Notes under the pieces: generated by a model | The model's database searches: none | What the model was told of the DNA's origin: nothing | What the model saw: the letters and a program-made list of their open reading frames with translations, nothing else | In this document: positions 14,915-23,101 of the stretch, one piece after another | How positions within the stretch are numbered: position 1 is the first letter of the stretch | Layout: the number at the start of each line of letters is the position of its first letter | Origin: Dehalobacter alkaniphilus | GTDB taxonomy: Bacteria > Bacillota > Desulfitobacteriia > Desulfitobacteriales > Syntrophobotulaceae | Length of the DNA stretch: 64,000 nucleotides | Assembly (NCBI GenBank): GCA_040500365.1 | Contig: CP148031.1 | Span: 1,798,001-1,862,000, forward strand | Direction of reading: 5' to 3' | Program-made: the position numbers and the translations under genes

Positions 14915-16804
14915 TTGATTCTATTATCGGCAGAAAAGATTACGAAAAGTTATAGTGAGAAAAAACTCTTAAAAGATATGTCTCTATTTATTAATGAGGG
15001 AGACAAAATCGGTGTGATTGGGATTAATGGTACCGGTAAATCGACCTTTTTAAAGATTATTGCCGGTATAGAGACCCCTGATGCCGGAGCCGTTACGTCG
15101 GCTTCCGGAGTCAGAATCAGTTATCTTCCGCAAAATCCCGTTTTTGGTGAGCATCTGACGGTTTTGGAACAGGTATTTCTGGGAGCCTCATCCGAAGTCC
15201 GGGATTTAATGGAATATGAAGCCAAGTCCATTCTAACCAGACTGGGTATTACGGATTTCTCGATGGACGTTAGTTTCCTGTCAGGCGGAGAAAAGAAACG
15301 CGTTGCGATCGCGCGTACACTGGTCAAACCCAGTGAGATCCTGATTCTGGATGAACCGACCAACCATTTGGACAATGAGATGGTCCTTTGGCTGGAAAAT
15401 TATCTGCGAAAATACAGCGGAGCGATTATCATGATCACGCACGACCGCTATTTCCTCGACAGGGTAACCAACCGTATGATTGAGATCAGTCAGGGAAATC
15501 TGTACAGCTATCCGGCGAATTATACCAAGTATTTGGAGCTGAAAGCCCAGCGCGAAGAAATGGAAATCAGCACGGAAAGAAAAAACAGCAGTCTCTTCCG
15601 GAGAGAACTGGAGTGGATTAGCCGCGGTGCCAGAGCTAGAGGGACGAAAAGCAAAGAACGGATTGAGCGTTTCAGACAATTAAGCGAGAGAGATAAACCG
15701 GCAGCCGGGGAGAAGCTGAACCTCAGTTCGGTAGCATCCCGCCTTGGCAAAAAGACCATTGAAATGAACCATATCGCAAAATCCTACGCCGAAAAAATGC
15801 TGATCCGGGATTTTGACCATATCATCCTGCGTGACGCCAGAATAGGCATTGTTGGCAAAAACGGCTGCGGCAAATCGACCCTGTTAAAAATGATCATGGG
15901 CTTGGTTGAACCGGACAGCGGGACGATCGTTACAGGGGAAACCGTCAGGAACGGTTATTTTTCACAGGAAAGCGAAGAGATGGACCCCTCTCAGCGCGTC
16001 ATCGCCTATATTCGGGGTATTGCCGAAAACATTGAGACGGTGGACGGAACAGTGACTGCCACGCAAATGCTGGAACGCTTCCTGTTTCCAGCTGATTTAC
16101 AGTGGAATGCGATTGCCAAGCTTTCCGGCGGCGAACGCAGACGGCTTTATCTGCTCAGCGTGTTGATGAAAGCCCCGAACATTCTGCTGCTGGACGAGCC
16201 GTCCAATGATCTGGATATTGAGACGCTGAGCATTCTGGAAGATTACCTGGAGAACTTCAACGGTGCTGTGGTCGTCGTCTCCCATGACCGTTATTTCCTG
16301 GATAAAGTCGTAGACCGGATCTTTGAATTCCAGGAAGATGGGACACTGCGGCAATATGTCGGCGGCTATTCGGATTATCTGGAACAAATTACGGATAAGG
16401 GCAGAGAAGAAAAAGATAGTTCTAAGAGAAACAGCCCTTCAAGTACTTCAAGTACTTCAAGTACTTCAAGTACTTCAAATACTTTAATCACTTCAAGCAA
16501 CATGGGCATTTCAGACCAATTTAATTGTACTGATCCCCAGGGTGAAGCCGCCGAACCCAGGAAAAAATTGAAGTTTACCTACAAGGAAGAACAGGAATAC
16601 GGAAAGATCGAAGAAGAGATTGCACAGCTCGAAGCAAACTTGCGTACACTGGATGAAACCATTTCGCGGGAGACCAGTAACTATGCCAAATTGCAGGAAT
16701 TGCTTTCCGAGAAAGAAGAGCTGGAATGTGCCATTGCCTGCAAGATGGAACGCTGGATTTATCTGAACGATCTTGCTGAAAAAATTGCTGCTGCGAAATT
16801 ATAA
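14915..16804 (+). CDS. ABC-F family ATPase (Uup-like, with C-terminal coiled coil)
   Basis: This 629-residue protein has two ABC domains and no membrane segment, which defines the ABC-F group of ribosome-acting ATPases. Domain 1 has GINGTGKST, LSGGEKKR and LILDEPTNHLD; domain 2 has GKNGCGKST, LSGGERRR and LLLDEPSNDLD. The inter-domain linker is rich in Arg and Lys. A Ser/Thr-rich spacer encoded by 9-bp repeats (16441-16476) leads to a C-terminal coiled coil like that of Uup. The start is a TTG at 14915 with GAGGTG 9 nt upstream, giving the usual MILLSAEKITKSY; an in-frame TTG at 14849 is less likely. Translation-factor and antibiotic-protection roles cannot be separated here. Confidence 0.88.
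   Translation: MILLSAEKITKSYSEKKLLKDMSLFINEGDKIGVIGINGTGKSTFLKIIAGIETPDAGAVTSASGVRISYLPQNPVFGEHLTVLEQVFLGASSEVRDLMEYEAKSILTRLGITDFSMDVSFLSGGEKKRVAIARTLVKPSEILILDEPTNHLDNEMVLWLENYLRKYSGAIIMITHDRYFLDRVTNRMIEISQGNLYSYPANYTKYLELKAQREEMEISTERKNSSLFRRELEWISRGARARGTKSKERIERFRQLSERDKPAAGEKLNLSSVASRLGKKTIEMNHIAKSYAEKMLIRDFDHIILRDARIGIVGKNGCGKSTLLKMIMGLVEPDSGTIVTGETVRNGYFSQESEEMDPSQRVIAYIRGIAENIETVDGTVTATQMLERFLFPADLQWNAIAKLSGGERRRLYLLSVLMKAPNILLLDEPSNDLDIETLSILEDYLENFNGAVVVVSHDRYFLDKVVDRIFEFQEDGTLRQYVGGYSDYLEQITDKGREEKDSSKRNSPSSTSSTSSTSSTSNTLITSSNMGISDQFNCTDPQGEAAEPRKKLKFTYKEEQEYGKIEEEIAQLEANLRTLDETISRETSNYAKLQELLSEKEELECAIACKMERWIYLNDLAEKIAAAKL
16441..16476 (+). repeat. Four tandem 9-mers AAGTACTTC within the ABC-F gene
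   Basis: Four exact copies are followed by a degraded fifth (AAATACTTT). They encode Ser-Ser-Thr units between the second ABC domain and the coiled coil. The unit is a multiple of three, so copy-number change would alter linker length without shifting frame. Confidence 0.85.
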
Positions 16805-16831
16805 TCCTTCGACAAACGCTGATTACTTATG

Positions 16832-16873
16832 TTATAATGACTACTTGATTGTATTATAATGGCGACTTGGTTG
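16832..16873 (+). promoter_or_regulatory. Duplicated promoter-like block
   Basis: Two 20-bp copies, TTATAATGACTACTTGATTG and TTATAATGGCGACTTGGTTG, lie between the two ABC-F genes. Each contains TATAAT. TCGACA (16809-16814) lies 18 nt before the first TATAAT (16833-16838), a plausible promoter for the second ABC-F gene. Confidence 0.5.
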
Positions 16874-16895
16874 CACGAATAAGGATGGTAATAAA

Positions 16896-18515
16896 ATGAT
16901 CAGTACGACTGGAATATCTCTTCGTTACGGCGGACGTGCGTTATTTGAAAACGTCAATATTAAATTTATCCCCGGGAACTGTTATGGACTCATCGGCGCG
17001 AACGGCTCCGGTAAATCGACCTTTTTAAAAATTCTCTCCTGTGAGATTGAAGCCAATAAAGGAGATGTATCGACTGACCCCGGCGAAAGAATCGCTGTCT
17101 TAAAGCAGAACCACTTTGAATTTGACGAAGTTGAGGTCTTAAAAACCGTCATGATGGGCCACAAAAGGCTCTGTGAGGTTATGGATGAAAAAGAAGTTCT
17201 CTATGCCAAACCCGATTTTTCCGAAGAAGACGGCATGAAGATCGCCGAACTGGAAGCGGAATTTGCGGAAATGAACGGCTGGGAAGCAGAATCCGAAGCG
17301 GCAACCCTCTTAAACGGACTCGGTATCGGCGAAGAGTACCACGCGAAAAAAATGAAGGAACTCGACGGCAATGAGAAGATCCGGGTTCTTTTGGCCCAGG
17401 CTCTTTTTGGAAGTCCCGATATCCTGCTGCTGGACGAACCCACAAACCACCTCGACATTGCCTCCATTACCTGGCTCGAAAACTTTCTGTATAACTTTGA
17501 GAACACCGTGATCGTCGTTTCTCACGACAGACACTTTTTAAATAAAGTTTGCACGCATATTGCCGATATTGACTTCGGCAAAATCCAGCTTTATGTCGGT
17601 AACTATGACTTCTGGTACGAATCAAGCCAGCTGGCGTTGAAGCAGATGAGAGATGCCAATGAAAAGACGGAAGCCAAGAAAAAAGAATTGCAGGAGTTTA
17701 TCCAGCGGTTCAGTGCCAATGCTTCCAAGTCCAAACAGGCTACATCCCGCAAAAAACTTCTGGAAAAACTGACGCTAGAGGACATCCGACCGTCATCCCG
17801 CAAATATCCGTTTGTTGATTTTAAACCGGACAGGGAAGCAGGGAATGACCTGTTGGCCGTGAACGGAATCAGCAAAGAAGTAGAAGGGGAGAAGATCCTG
17901 AACAATGTCTCATTTATCGTTAGTAAAGGTGATAAGATCGCGTTCGTAGGTCCTAACGGTCTGCCTAAGACATCCCTGTTTAAAATATTAATCGGGGAAA
18001 CAACTGCCGATAGCGGGGACTTCAAATGGGGCGTCACCACATCTCAGTCCTATTTCCCGAAAGATAACGCGGCCTATTTTGACGATGTTCATCTGAGCCT
18101 TGTCGACTGGCTCAGACAATATTCCGGTGACCAGACCGAAACCTTCGTCCGGGGCTGGCTGGGCAGAATGCTTTTCTCCGGCGAAGAAGCGCTGAAGGAA
18201 GCAGCAGTACTTTCCGGAGGCGAAAAAGTCCGCTGCATGCTGGCAAAGATGATGCTTTCCGGCGCCAATGTGCTGTTGTTTGACGAACCGACCAATCACC
18301 TCGACCTGGAATCCATCACGGCCTTAAATGATGGGCTGATCAATTATAAGGGAACGATTCTGTTTGTCTCACATGACCACCAGTTTGTCCAGACCGTGGC
18401 CAACCGAATCATTGAAATCACGCCGAACGGAATTATTGACAAGCAGATCACGTATGACGAATATCTGGAAAGTGAAGATATTCAGGAGCTGCGCAAGAAG
18501 ATGTACGAGATGTAG
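16896..18515 (+). CDS. ABC-F family ATPase (YbiT/YkpA-like)
   Basis: This 539-residue protein has two ABC domains of the ABC-F type. Domain 1 has an orthodox Walker A (GANGSGKST) and LLLDEPTNHLD. Its signature is unusual: LDGNEKIR replaces LSGGE. Domain 2 has an altered Walker A, GPNGLPKTS, with Pro where Gly normally precedes Lys, but keeps LSGGEKVR and LLFDEPTNHLD. Relaxed second P-loops are, as I recall, also found in YbiT/YkpA proteins. It would act on ribosomes in the cytosol. ATG 16896 follows AAGGATGG. A hairpin at about 18561-18606 may end transcription. Confidence 0.9.
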   Translation: MISTTGISLRYGGRALFENVNIKFIPGNCYGLIGANGSGKSTFLKILSCEIEANKGDVSTDPGERIAVLKQNHFEFDEVEVLKTVMMGHKRLCEVMDEKEVLYAKPDFSEEDGMKIAELEAEFAEMNGWEAESEAATLLNGLGIGEEYHAKKMKELDGNEKIRVLLAQALFGSPDILLLDEPTNHLDIASITWLENFLYNFENTVIVVSHDRHFLNKVCTHIADIDFGKIQLYVGNYDFWYESSQLALKQMRDANEKTEAKKKELQEFIQRFSANASKSKQATSRKKLLEKLTLEDIRPSSRKYPFVDFKPDREAGNDLLAVNGISKEVEGEKILNNVSFIVSKGDKIAFVGPNGLPKTSLFKILIGETTADSGDFKWGVTTSQSYFPKDNAAYFDDVHLSLVDWLRQYSGDQTETFVRGWLGRMLFSGEEALKEAAVLSGGEKVRCMLAKMMLSGANVLLFDEPTNHLDLESITALNDGLINYKGTILFVSHDHQFVQTVANRIIEITPNGIIDKQITYDEYLESEDIQELRKKMYEM

Positions 18516-18560
18516 GCTGATTTTATTTCCTAATATAAAATGTAAAGTGGCAGAAAAAAT

Positions 18561-18606
18561 TGATGCTGTTCATCGTTTATTCAGACGATTGGCAGCATTT
18601 TTATTT
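18561..18606 (+). terminator. Probable terminator after ABC-F gene 2
   Basis: ATGCTG..ATCG pairs with CGAT..CAGCAT around a loop and is followed by TTTTTATTTT. The stem has an internal mismatch, so the assignment is moderate. The gap 18516-19165 holds this hairpin and the integrase remnant, and nothing else was recognised. Confidence 0.5.
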
Positions 18607-18730
18607 TGAGCAATTTGACTTTTTGGGTCATATTTGCTTGTGAGAAAATTCCTATTTAAAATGATGATGTGGTACAATTTGGAAAACCCGAGTTAACCAT
18701 GTGAAGCAGGGTGATACCCCCTGCAAGCCG

Positions 18731-18957
18731 CAGATCGGCTTCGGCAGCGACCGAGGCCTGTTCATGTACCAGAACAGATTGTCTTTGATGAATCGCAGGG
18801 GTGGACGGCGTAGTCGAGCGCCGCGTTCAGCATGCCCATGATGTTCACGAGCATGCTCTTGAAATACTCGTGCAGGTATATGTCGTTGGTGAACTCTTGG
18901 AGCATCGCAGGGTTGAGCGCCTTCAGGCGGTAGTGCCAGAGCTTAGGCTTGACATGG
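18731..18957 (-). pseudogene. Decayed site-specific integrase fragment
   Basis: Read on the minus strand, the sequence encodes WHYRLKALNPAMLQEFTND, then YFKSMLVNIMGMLNAALDYA and VHPC. This is the core-binding (SAM-like) domain of tyrosine integrases found on Firmicute mobile elements. After VHPC a one-base deletion breaks the frame; restoring it gives EFIKDNLFWYMNRPRS, the expected continuation. The catalytic domain and both termini are missing. The segment is visibly more GC-rich than its surroundings. It marks a former integrated element at the edge of the accessory region. Confidence 0.65.
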
Positions 18958-19165
18958 TTTTTTATTTAACCTCGTACCCCGTGTAGGTGTTACAGTGAAC
19001 CTCTCAGCTTGAATATTTAACATCAGAGAAAACAAAGTGATATAAGTTTTTCTGCGAAAAGTGTTGCAAAAGTTGCCTTAGATTGTCTATTAGAATAGGT
19101 GAATAGAAAACAATTCTAATATTTTTTGTTTTTATTTATTTACTGTTCCTTAGGGGGAATAGATA

Positions 19166-19451
19166 GTGAAACGTCCTAAAATCAAGGTTTTGATTGAATG
19201 ATTCCGATCCATTTTTGGTTCATAAAGCTTCTTTAAATGTGAAGGATTCGCAAAAAGTTTTGACAGAGAGGGAATCTGAAATCCTCGTTCGAATTGCAAA
19301 AGGTTTAAGAAATAAGGAAATTGCCGCAAGTTTGGGAATTTCGAAACGTACGGTGGAGTATCATGTCAGCAACATTTTGGAAAAACTTGGAGTTAAATCC
19401 CGTTTGGAAGCAGCATTAAATTATCAGGAAATAAAGAGTGGATTAAAATAG
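19166..19451 (+). pseudogene. Remnant of a LuxR/NarL-type response regulator
   Basis: GTG 19166 behind GGGGGAAT starts VKRPKIKVLIE, the usual opening of a receiver domain, but the frame stops at 19199. In the next frame, from about 19194, an 85-codon stretch encodes a complete GerE-type helix-turn-helix: LTERESEILVRIAKGLRNKE then ISKRTVEYHVSNILEKLGV. The receiver domain with its phospho-accepting Asp is missing. I read this as an internally deleted, frameshifted regulator. A free-standing HTH peptide from TTG 19194 is possible but has no good ribosome site. Confidence 0.6.
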
Positions 19452-19807
19452 AAAGTATCAAGTGATCTTAAATGGGTTTTATAAGGGTATTCTCTAGAGA
19501 ATATTAGGAGCCAACTGTAGTGAATACCGGAAAAATAAATTTTCAAGACCTGTAGTTTATACGGTTGCTAGTAAATGGAAAATAATACAAAATGGAAATT
19601 GTAAAGCGGTAATGCAGCAATAACATTCGTTGTTTTATATTTGCAGTAAATGAGAATAGATATGATTCGACGCAAAAATAGCAGATGAGTCTTATTCAAA
19701 AGATTTTTTTCCTGGAAATAGGAAGCGAGGTGATTTTGGTATAGAAGCTTCGAACAATCTTTACTCAGCAGTAAGTAAAAATAAAGATAAGAGAGAGGAG
19801 TCAAAAA
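19452..19807. other. AT-rich intergenic region with a 16-bp palindrome
   Basis: TATTCTCTAGAGAATA (19488-19503) is a perfect palindrome. A minus-strand open frame here (19568-19804) has no recognisable family or ribosome site. The sequence otherwise shows only AT-rich DNA and the GAGAGAGGAG ribosome site of the next gene. Confidence 0.5.
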
Positions 19808-20356
19808 ATGAAAAATTTTAATAAAATATTAGTAATAGTTTTAACGATGTCCTTCATACTTATTGCCAATATATCTCCGGCATATGCTTCGGTAGATGGT
19901 TCAGGGAAACTCTACGCAACTATTGAATCCACGCCATTGAAGAGTTCGGCTTCATCAAGTTCAAGCACCGTTATGACGACGGGAACCGGAGAAGCACTTG
20001 CATTAATGTCAACAACTGTAACAAACGGTTATAGATATCTTATGGGCAGATACGCAGGAGGCGGAGCTGTCTATGGTTACGCATTGAGTTCGAAAGTAAC
20101 TCCTGCAACCGGGGCATATGTTATTACAGATCTTAATTTATATTCTAGCGAAAGCGAAAGCTCAGTAGTTTGTGAAATATCTTATAATAGTACTTTGAAT
20201 TCCAATCAGGTATATAAGACTTACAGCCAGATGCACTTACTACGAGTGACAGATTACGCGGATTTTACAGGGTATTGGCATGCATACTCTGGTTACGTCC
20301 ACACAAATTTTGATACAGGTAATGTCTATGCTTATTATATAGACTTACTCTACTAA
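19808..20356 (+). CDS. Secreted protein of unknown function
   Basis: This 182-residue protein starts with a clear signal peptide (KILVIVLTMSFILIANIS, cleavage probably after PAYA). The mature part is Ser/Thr/Tyr-rich with alternating hydrophobic residues and GNGYRYLMGRY-like segments, consistent with an all-beta, possibly SH3-like, extracellular domain. Nothing catalytic is visible. GAGAGAGGAG precedes the ATG. It lies in the AT-rich accessory region beside another exported protein gene (20390-20964). I do not recognise the family. Confidence 0.75.
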   Translation: MKNFNKILVIVLTMSFILIANISPAYASVDGSGKLYATIESTPLKSSASSSSSTVMTTGTGEALALMSTTVTNGYRYLMGRYAGGGAVYGYALSSKVTPATGAYVITDLNLYSSESESSVVCEISYNSTLNSNQVYKTYSQMHLLRVTDYADFTGYWHAYSGYVHTNFDTGNVYAYYIDLLY

Positions 20357-20389
20357 TTTAAGTCATTACAAAGAAAGGAAGGATAGATA

Positions 20390-20964
20390 ATGAAAAAGTA
20401 CCGAAAATCATTGCTGGAATTTGTGCTACCGTCCTTTTACTAGGGGGCATCATTATAGCAGATCTTAATAAAACCGCTTCTGCAGAAACAAGCTCGCCCG
20501 TTAAAGTTGAAAATAACAAAATGCTCAGGAATGAACTAAGCTTCGAAATAACGAAAGTTAACTTTAATATCAGTACGAGCACAAATACAAAATTCGCCGA
20601 AGTTTATATGACGATAGAAAATACAAATGGAAGAGATAAAGTAATGCTGCCAAAAGGAGCAATCGTTGCAATGGTGGGATCAAGCGGCAAAGTTTATAAT
20701 ATTGTAACTAAGGATGAAGAAGCTGGAATAGATTATTCGTTGGATGTTGGGTATAAACAGACAGAATCTTTCCGGAAATCTCTCGCAGAAAAGAAAAATA
20801 AAACGTATGAACCTGGAGTCTTCTTAGTAGTGCCGGGGGTTAGTGTAGATATGTCTGAAGAAAACATTGCTGCAGTCGTATACGAGGATATCAATGGGAA
20901 CAGGACAAATATTCCGATTGTGGGGATTGAACCAACGTCAACTGAATTGTCGGGCGGAAAATAA
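20390..20964 (+). pseudogene. Exported DUF4352-like protein, frameshifted in the signal peptide
   Basis: ATG 20390 follows AAAGGAAGG but its frame stops after 17 codons. One extra A in the run at 20393-20397 would give MKKVPKIIAGICATVLLLGG, a textbook signal peptide, continuing without interruption to the stop at 20964. The mature part (FEITKVNFNIS, then KFAEVYMTIENTNGRDKVML) resembles DUF4352-type extracellular immunoglobulin-like domains. Either the gene is inactivated or phase-variable through the A-run, or this is a sequencing error. The open part alone starts at about ATG 20521. Confidence 0.65.
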
Positions 20965-20981
20965 TAATCAGCCAATCATCA

Positions 20982-21015
20982 GATGATTTCTGAGTTATTC
21001 AGAAGTCATCTTTTT
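20982..21015 (+). terminator. Rho-independent terminator, target of the group II intron
   Basis: GATGATTTCTGA (20982-20993) pairs with TCAGAAGTCATC (20999-21010), with one G-U pair, followed by TTTTT. It ends the exported-protein gene. The group II intron begins 3 nt after the T-run, the insertion habit of class C introns. Confidence 0.85.
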
Positions 21016-21017
21016 AA

Positions 21018-22915
21018 GTGCGCCCGGCATGGGCAACAACTCGGCGGTGAGAGTCCGCTGCACGCTTGGTAGTAGGAAGTGCTAGCCGAACGGCAAGGGT
21101 GTCCATCGTGAGGTGGAATCTAAAGGAAGCCGTAAGCAAAGTCCTGAACCGACGAACAGAAACCGCATATAAGGCTGAATCAGGGTGGACGAGTTTGCTT
21201 AATAAAACAAAGTCCAATACTACCCGAACCCTGTACAGTAAATGCGGCGGTTACATGGGATGAAGGTTGTTGTTCTTACCCGGGGAGATCTCATACCACG
21301 CTCCCGACAAGAGGGACGCATTCGACGACCCACAGGAGCAAACCGCGCAGTGATGTGTAGCTGAGGCATGAGAAGTCAGCAGAAGCTATAGTACCGCGGA
21401 AACGCGGGAAGGGCTGAACAGTAGTAGTCTTTTGAAGAAGGAAGAAGGTGGACGATGTGAAGAAGGCAGAATACGAGGGAAACCTTGGCTGCCGCCCGGA
21501 AGATAGGGTGGAACCCGAAGACAACGGCGGAGCGCGGAGCATCGTTGAACGAGAAACCAAGGAAAAAGACGGTGCAGTCGACCTAATGAAAAGACTTCTG
21601 GACAGAGAAAACCTGAACAGGGCTTTCAAAAGGGTTAAGTCAAACGGTGGAGCAGCAGGAGTCGACGGAATGACCGTGGATGAAATGCTGCCCTGGCTCA
21701 GGAAACACAGAGAGGAGTTGCTACAGAGTTTAGGAAACGGGATGTACAGGCCTCAACCGGTTAGGAGAGTAGAGATACCCAAACCGGATGGAGGAGTACG
21801 AAAACTTGGTGTGCCAACGGTCATTGATCGGATGGTGCAACAGGCATTGGTGCAGATATTGCAACCAATCTTTGAACCGCTGTTTTCGGAGGCAAGCTAC
21901 GGCTATCGACCGGGGCGCAGCGCACAGCAAGCCATGAAGGAAGCGAAAGAGTACTACGAACAGGGATATACCCGCGCAGCGGATATCGATCTGTCAAAAT
22001 ACTTCGATACGATGAATCATGAACTGCTGATGAATATAATACGCAAAGAAGTAAAAGATAAGCGGATTATAGACCTCATCAAGAAGTTTCTGAAAAGCGG
22101 AGTCATGGAGAATGGAGTGAAAAGCAAGACGGAGGAAGGCAGCCCACAGGGAGGCCCGTTATCTCCGTTACTTTCGAATATCTACCTCAATGAATTCGAC
22201 AAGGAAATGGAAAGACGGGGGCACAAGCATTTGCGATACGCGGATGACATTGCTGTCTACACCAAGAGCCGCAGAGCAGCAGAACGTGTATTAGAAAGCT
22301 GTAAGCAGTACCTTGAGAAGAAACTAAAGCTGAAAGTGAACTCGGAAAAGAGTAAAGCGGGATCACCGCTGAAGCTTAAGTTCCTTGGCTTTGCCTTGTA
22401 CAGGACGGGCAAAGGTACGGGAATACGGGTGCATGAAAAGTCAATGAAGAAATTCAAGGAAAAGCTCAAAGGCATCACAAAACGGAATCGCGGAAGGGCC
22501 ATTCAACAGATTCTGAAGGAACTGAAGCTATATACAACGGGGTGGCTTAATTATTACGCTATTGCCGGTATGAAGAGCAGAATTCAGGAACTGAACAGGT
22601 GGCTGAAACGACGGATACGGATGTATATCTGGAAGCAGTGGAAGAAACCAAAAACCCGAATCGGGAACTTGATAGCACTCGGCATGTCGGTTTACTGGGC
22701 ACACAAGAATGGGTACACTGGCAAAGGCTACTGGAGAGTAGCCGGGAGCGGGATACTTAATCATACGTTGACTGACAAATACCTCGAATCCCTCGGCTAT
22801 GATGACATAGCCAAGAAATACGAGGTACTGCACTTAAACTATTGAACCGCCGTACGCGGAACCGCACATACGGTGGTGTGAGAGGCCGGGGGCGAGACGC
22901 CCCCTCCTACTCGAT
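21018..22915 (+). mobile_element. Group IIC intron
   Basis: The 5' end GTGCG (21018-21022) matches the group II consensus. About 430 nt of structured RNA precede the intron-encoded reverse transcriptase. After its stop comes a domain V-like hairpin (CCGTACGCGG ... CGCACATACGG, about 22850-22874), then a domain VI-like hairpin (GGGGGCGAGACGCCCCC) and the end CTACTCGAT. Insertion directly after a terminator hairpin and an ORF without an endonuclease domain point to class C. All parts look complete, so it may be mobile. Confidence 0.88.
21448..22845 (+). CDS. ltrA: Group II intron reverse transcriptase/maturase
   Basis: This 465-residue intron-encoded protein has reverse-transcriptase motifs: GVDGMTVDEML (RT1-2), YRPGRSAQQAM, DIDLSKYFDTMNH, SPQGGPLSPLLSNIYLNEFD and the catalytic LRYADDIAVY. 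The maturase (X/thumb) part follows, with LKLYTTGWLNYYAI. The C-terminus ends without an HNH endonuclease domain, as in class C introns. The start is GTG 21448, or GTG 21457, behind GAAGAAGG. The protein promotes splicing and copies the intron into new sites. Confidence 0.93.
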   Translation: MDDVKKAEYEGNLGCRPEDRVEPEDNGGARSIVERETKEKDGAVDLMKRLLDRENLNRAFKRVKSNGGAAGVDGMTVDEMLPWLRKHREELLQSLGNGMYRPQPVRRVEIPKPDGGVRKLGVPTVIDRMVQQALVQILQPIFEPLFSEASYGYRPGRSAQQAMKEAKEYYEQGYTRAADIDLSKYFDTMNHELLMNIIRKEVKDKRIIDLIKKFLKSGVMENGVKSKTEEGSPQGGPLSPLLSNIYLNEFDKEMERRGHKHLRYADDIAVYTKSRRAAERVLESCKQYLEKKLKLKVNSEKSKAGSPLKLKFLGFALYRTGKGTGIRVHEKSMKKFKEKLKGITKRNRGRAIQQILKELKLYTTGWLNYYAIAGMKSRIQELNRWLKRRIRMYIWKQWKKPKTRIGNLIALGMSVYWAHKNGYTGKGYWRVAGSGILNHTLTDKYLESLGYDDIAKKYEVLHLNY

Positions 22916-23101
22916 TAATCTAAGGCATACACGTCAGTAATTGATTATGGAATCTTTTGCTTGAATTATAGGTAGTAATTATTTATAATTGGTAAAAAAA
23001 GTAAGGATAATCAAATAAAAAATAAAACAGCATTCTTTGTAGTTATTCATAGTTTATTTAAGTAAAACACGTGAATAAATGAAAGAAAGGAAAAACGGCA
23101 A

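Noticed and set aside
18660..18730. Hairpin GCAGGG/CCCTGC as a riboswitch or tRNA
   Set aside because: No aptamer or cloverleaf could be built; it lies at the edge of the integrase remnant.
19568..19804. Minus-strand 78-codon frame
   Set aside because: No ribosome site, no recognisable family, AT-rich background and opposite to the flanking genes.
21018..21447. Short frames in the 5' part of the group II intron
   Set aside because: This stretch is structured intron RNA (domains I-III); the frames are short and antisense or out of context.
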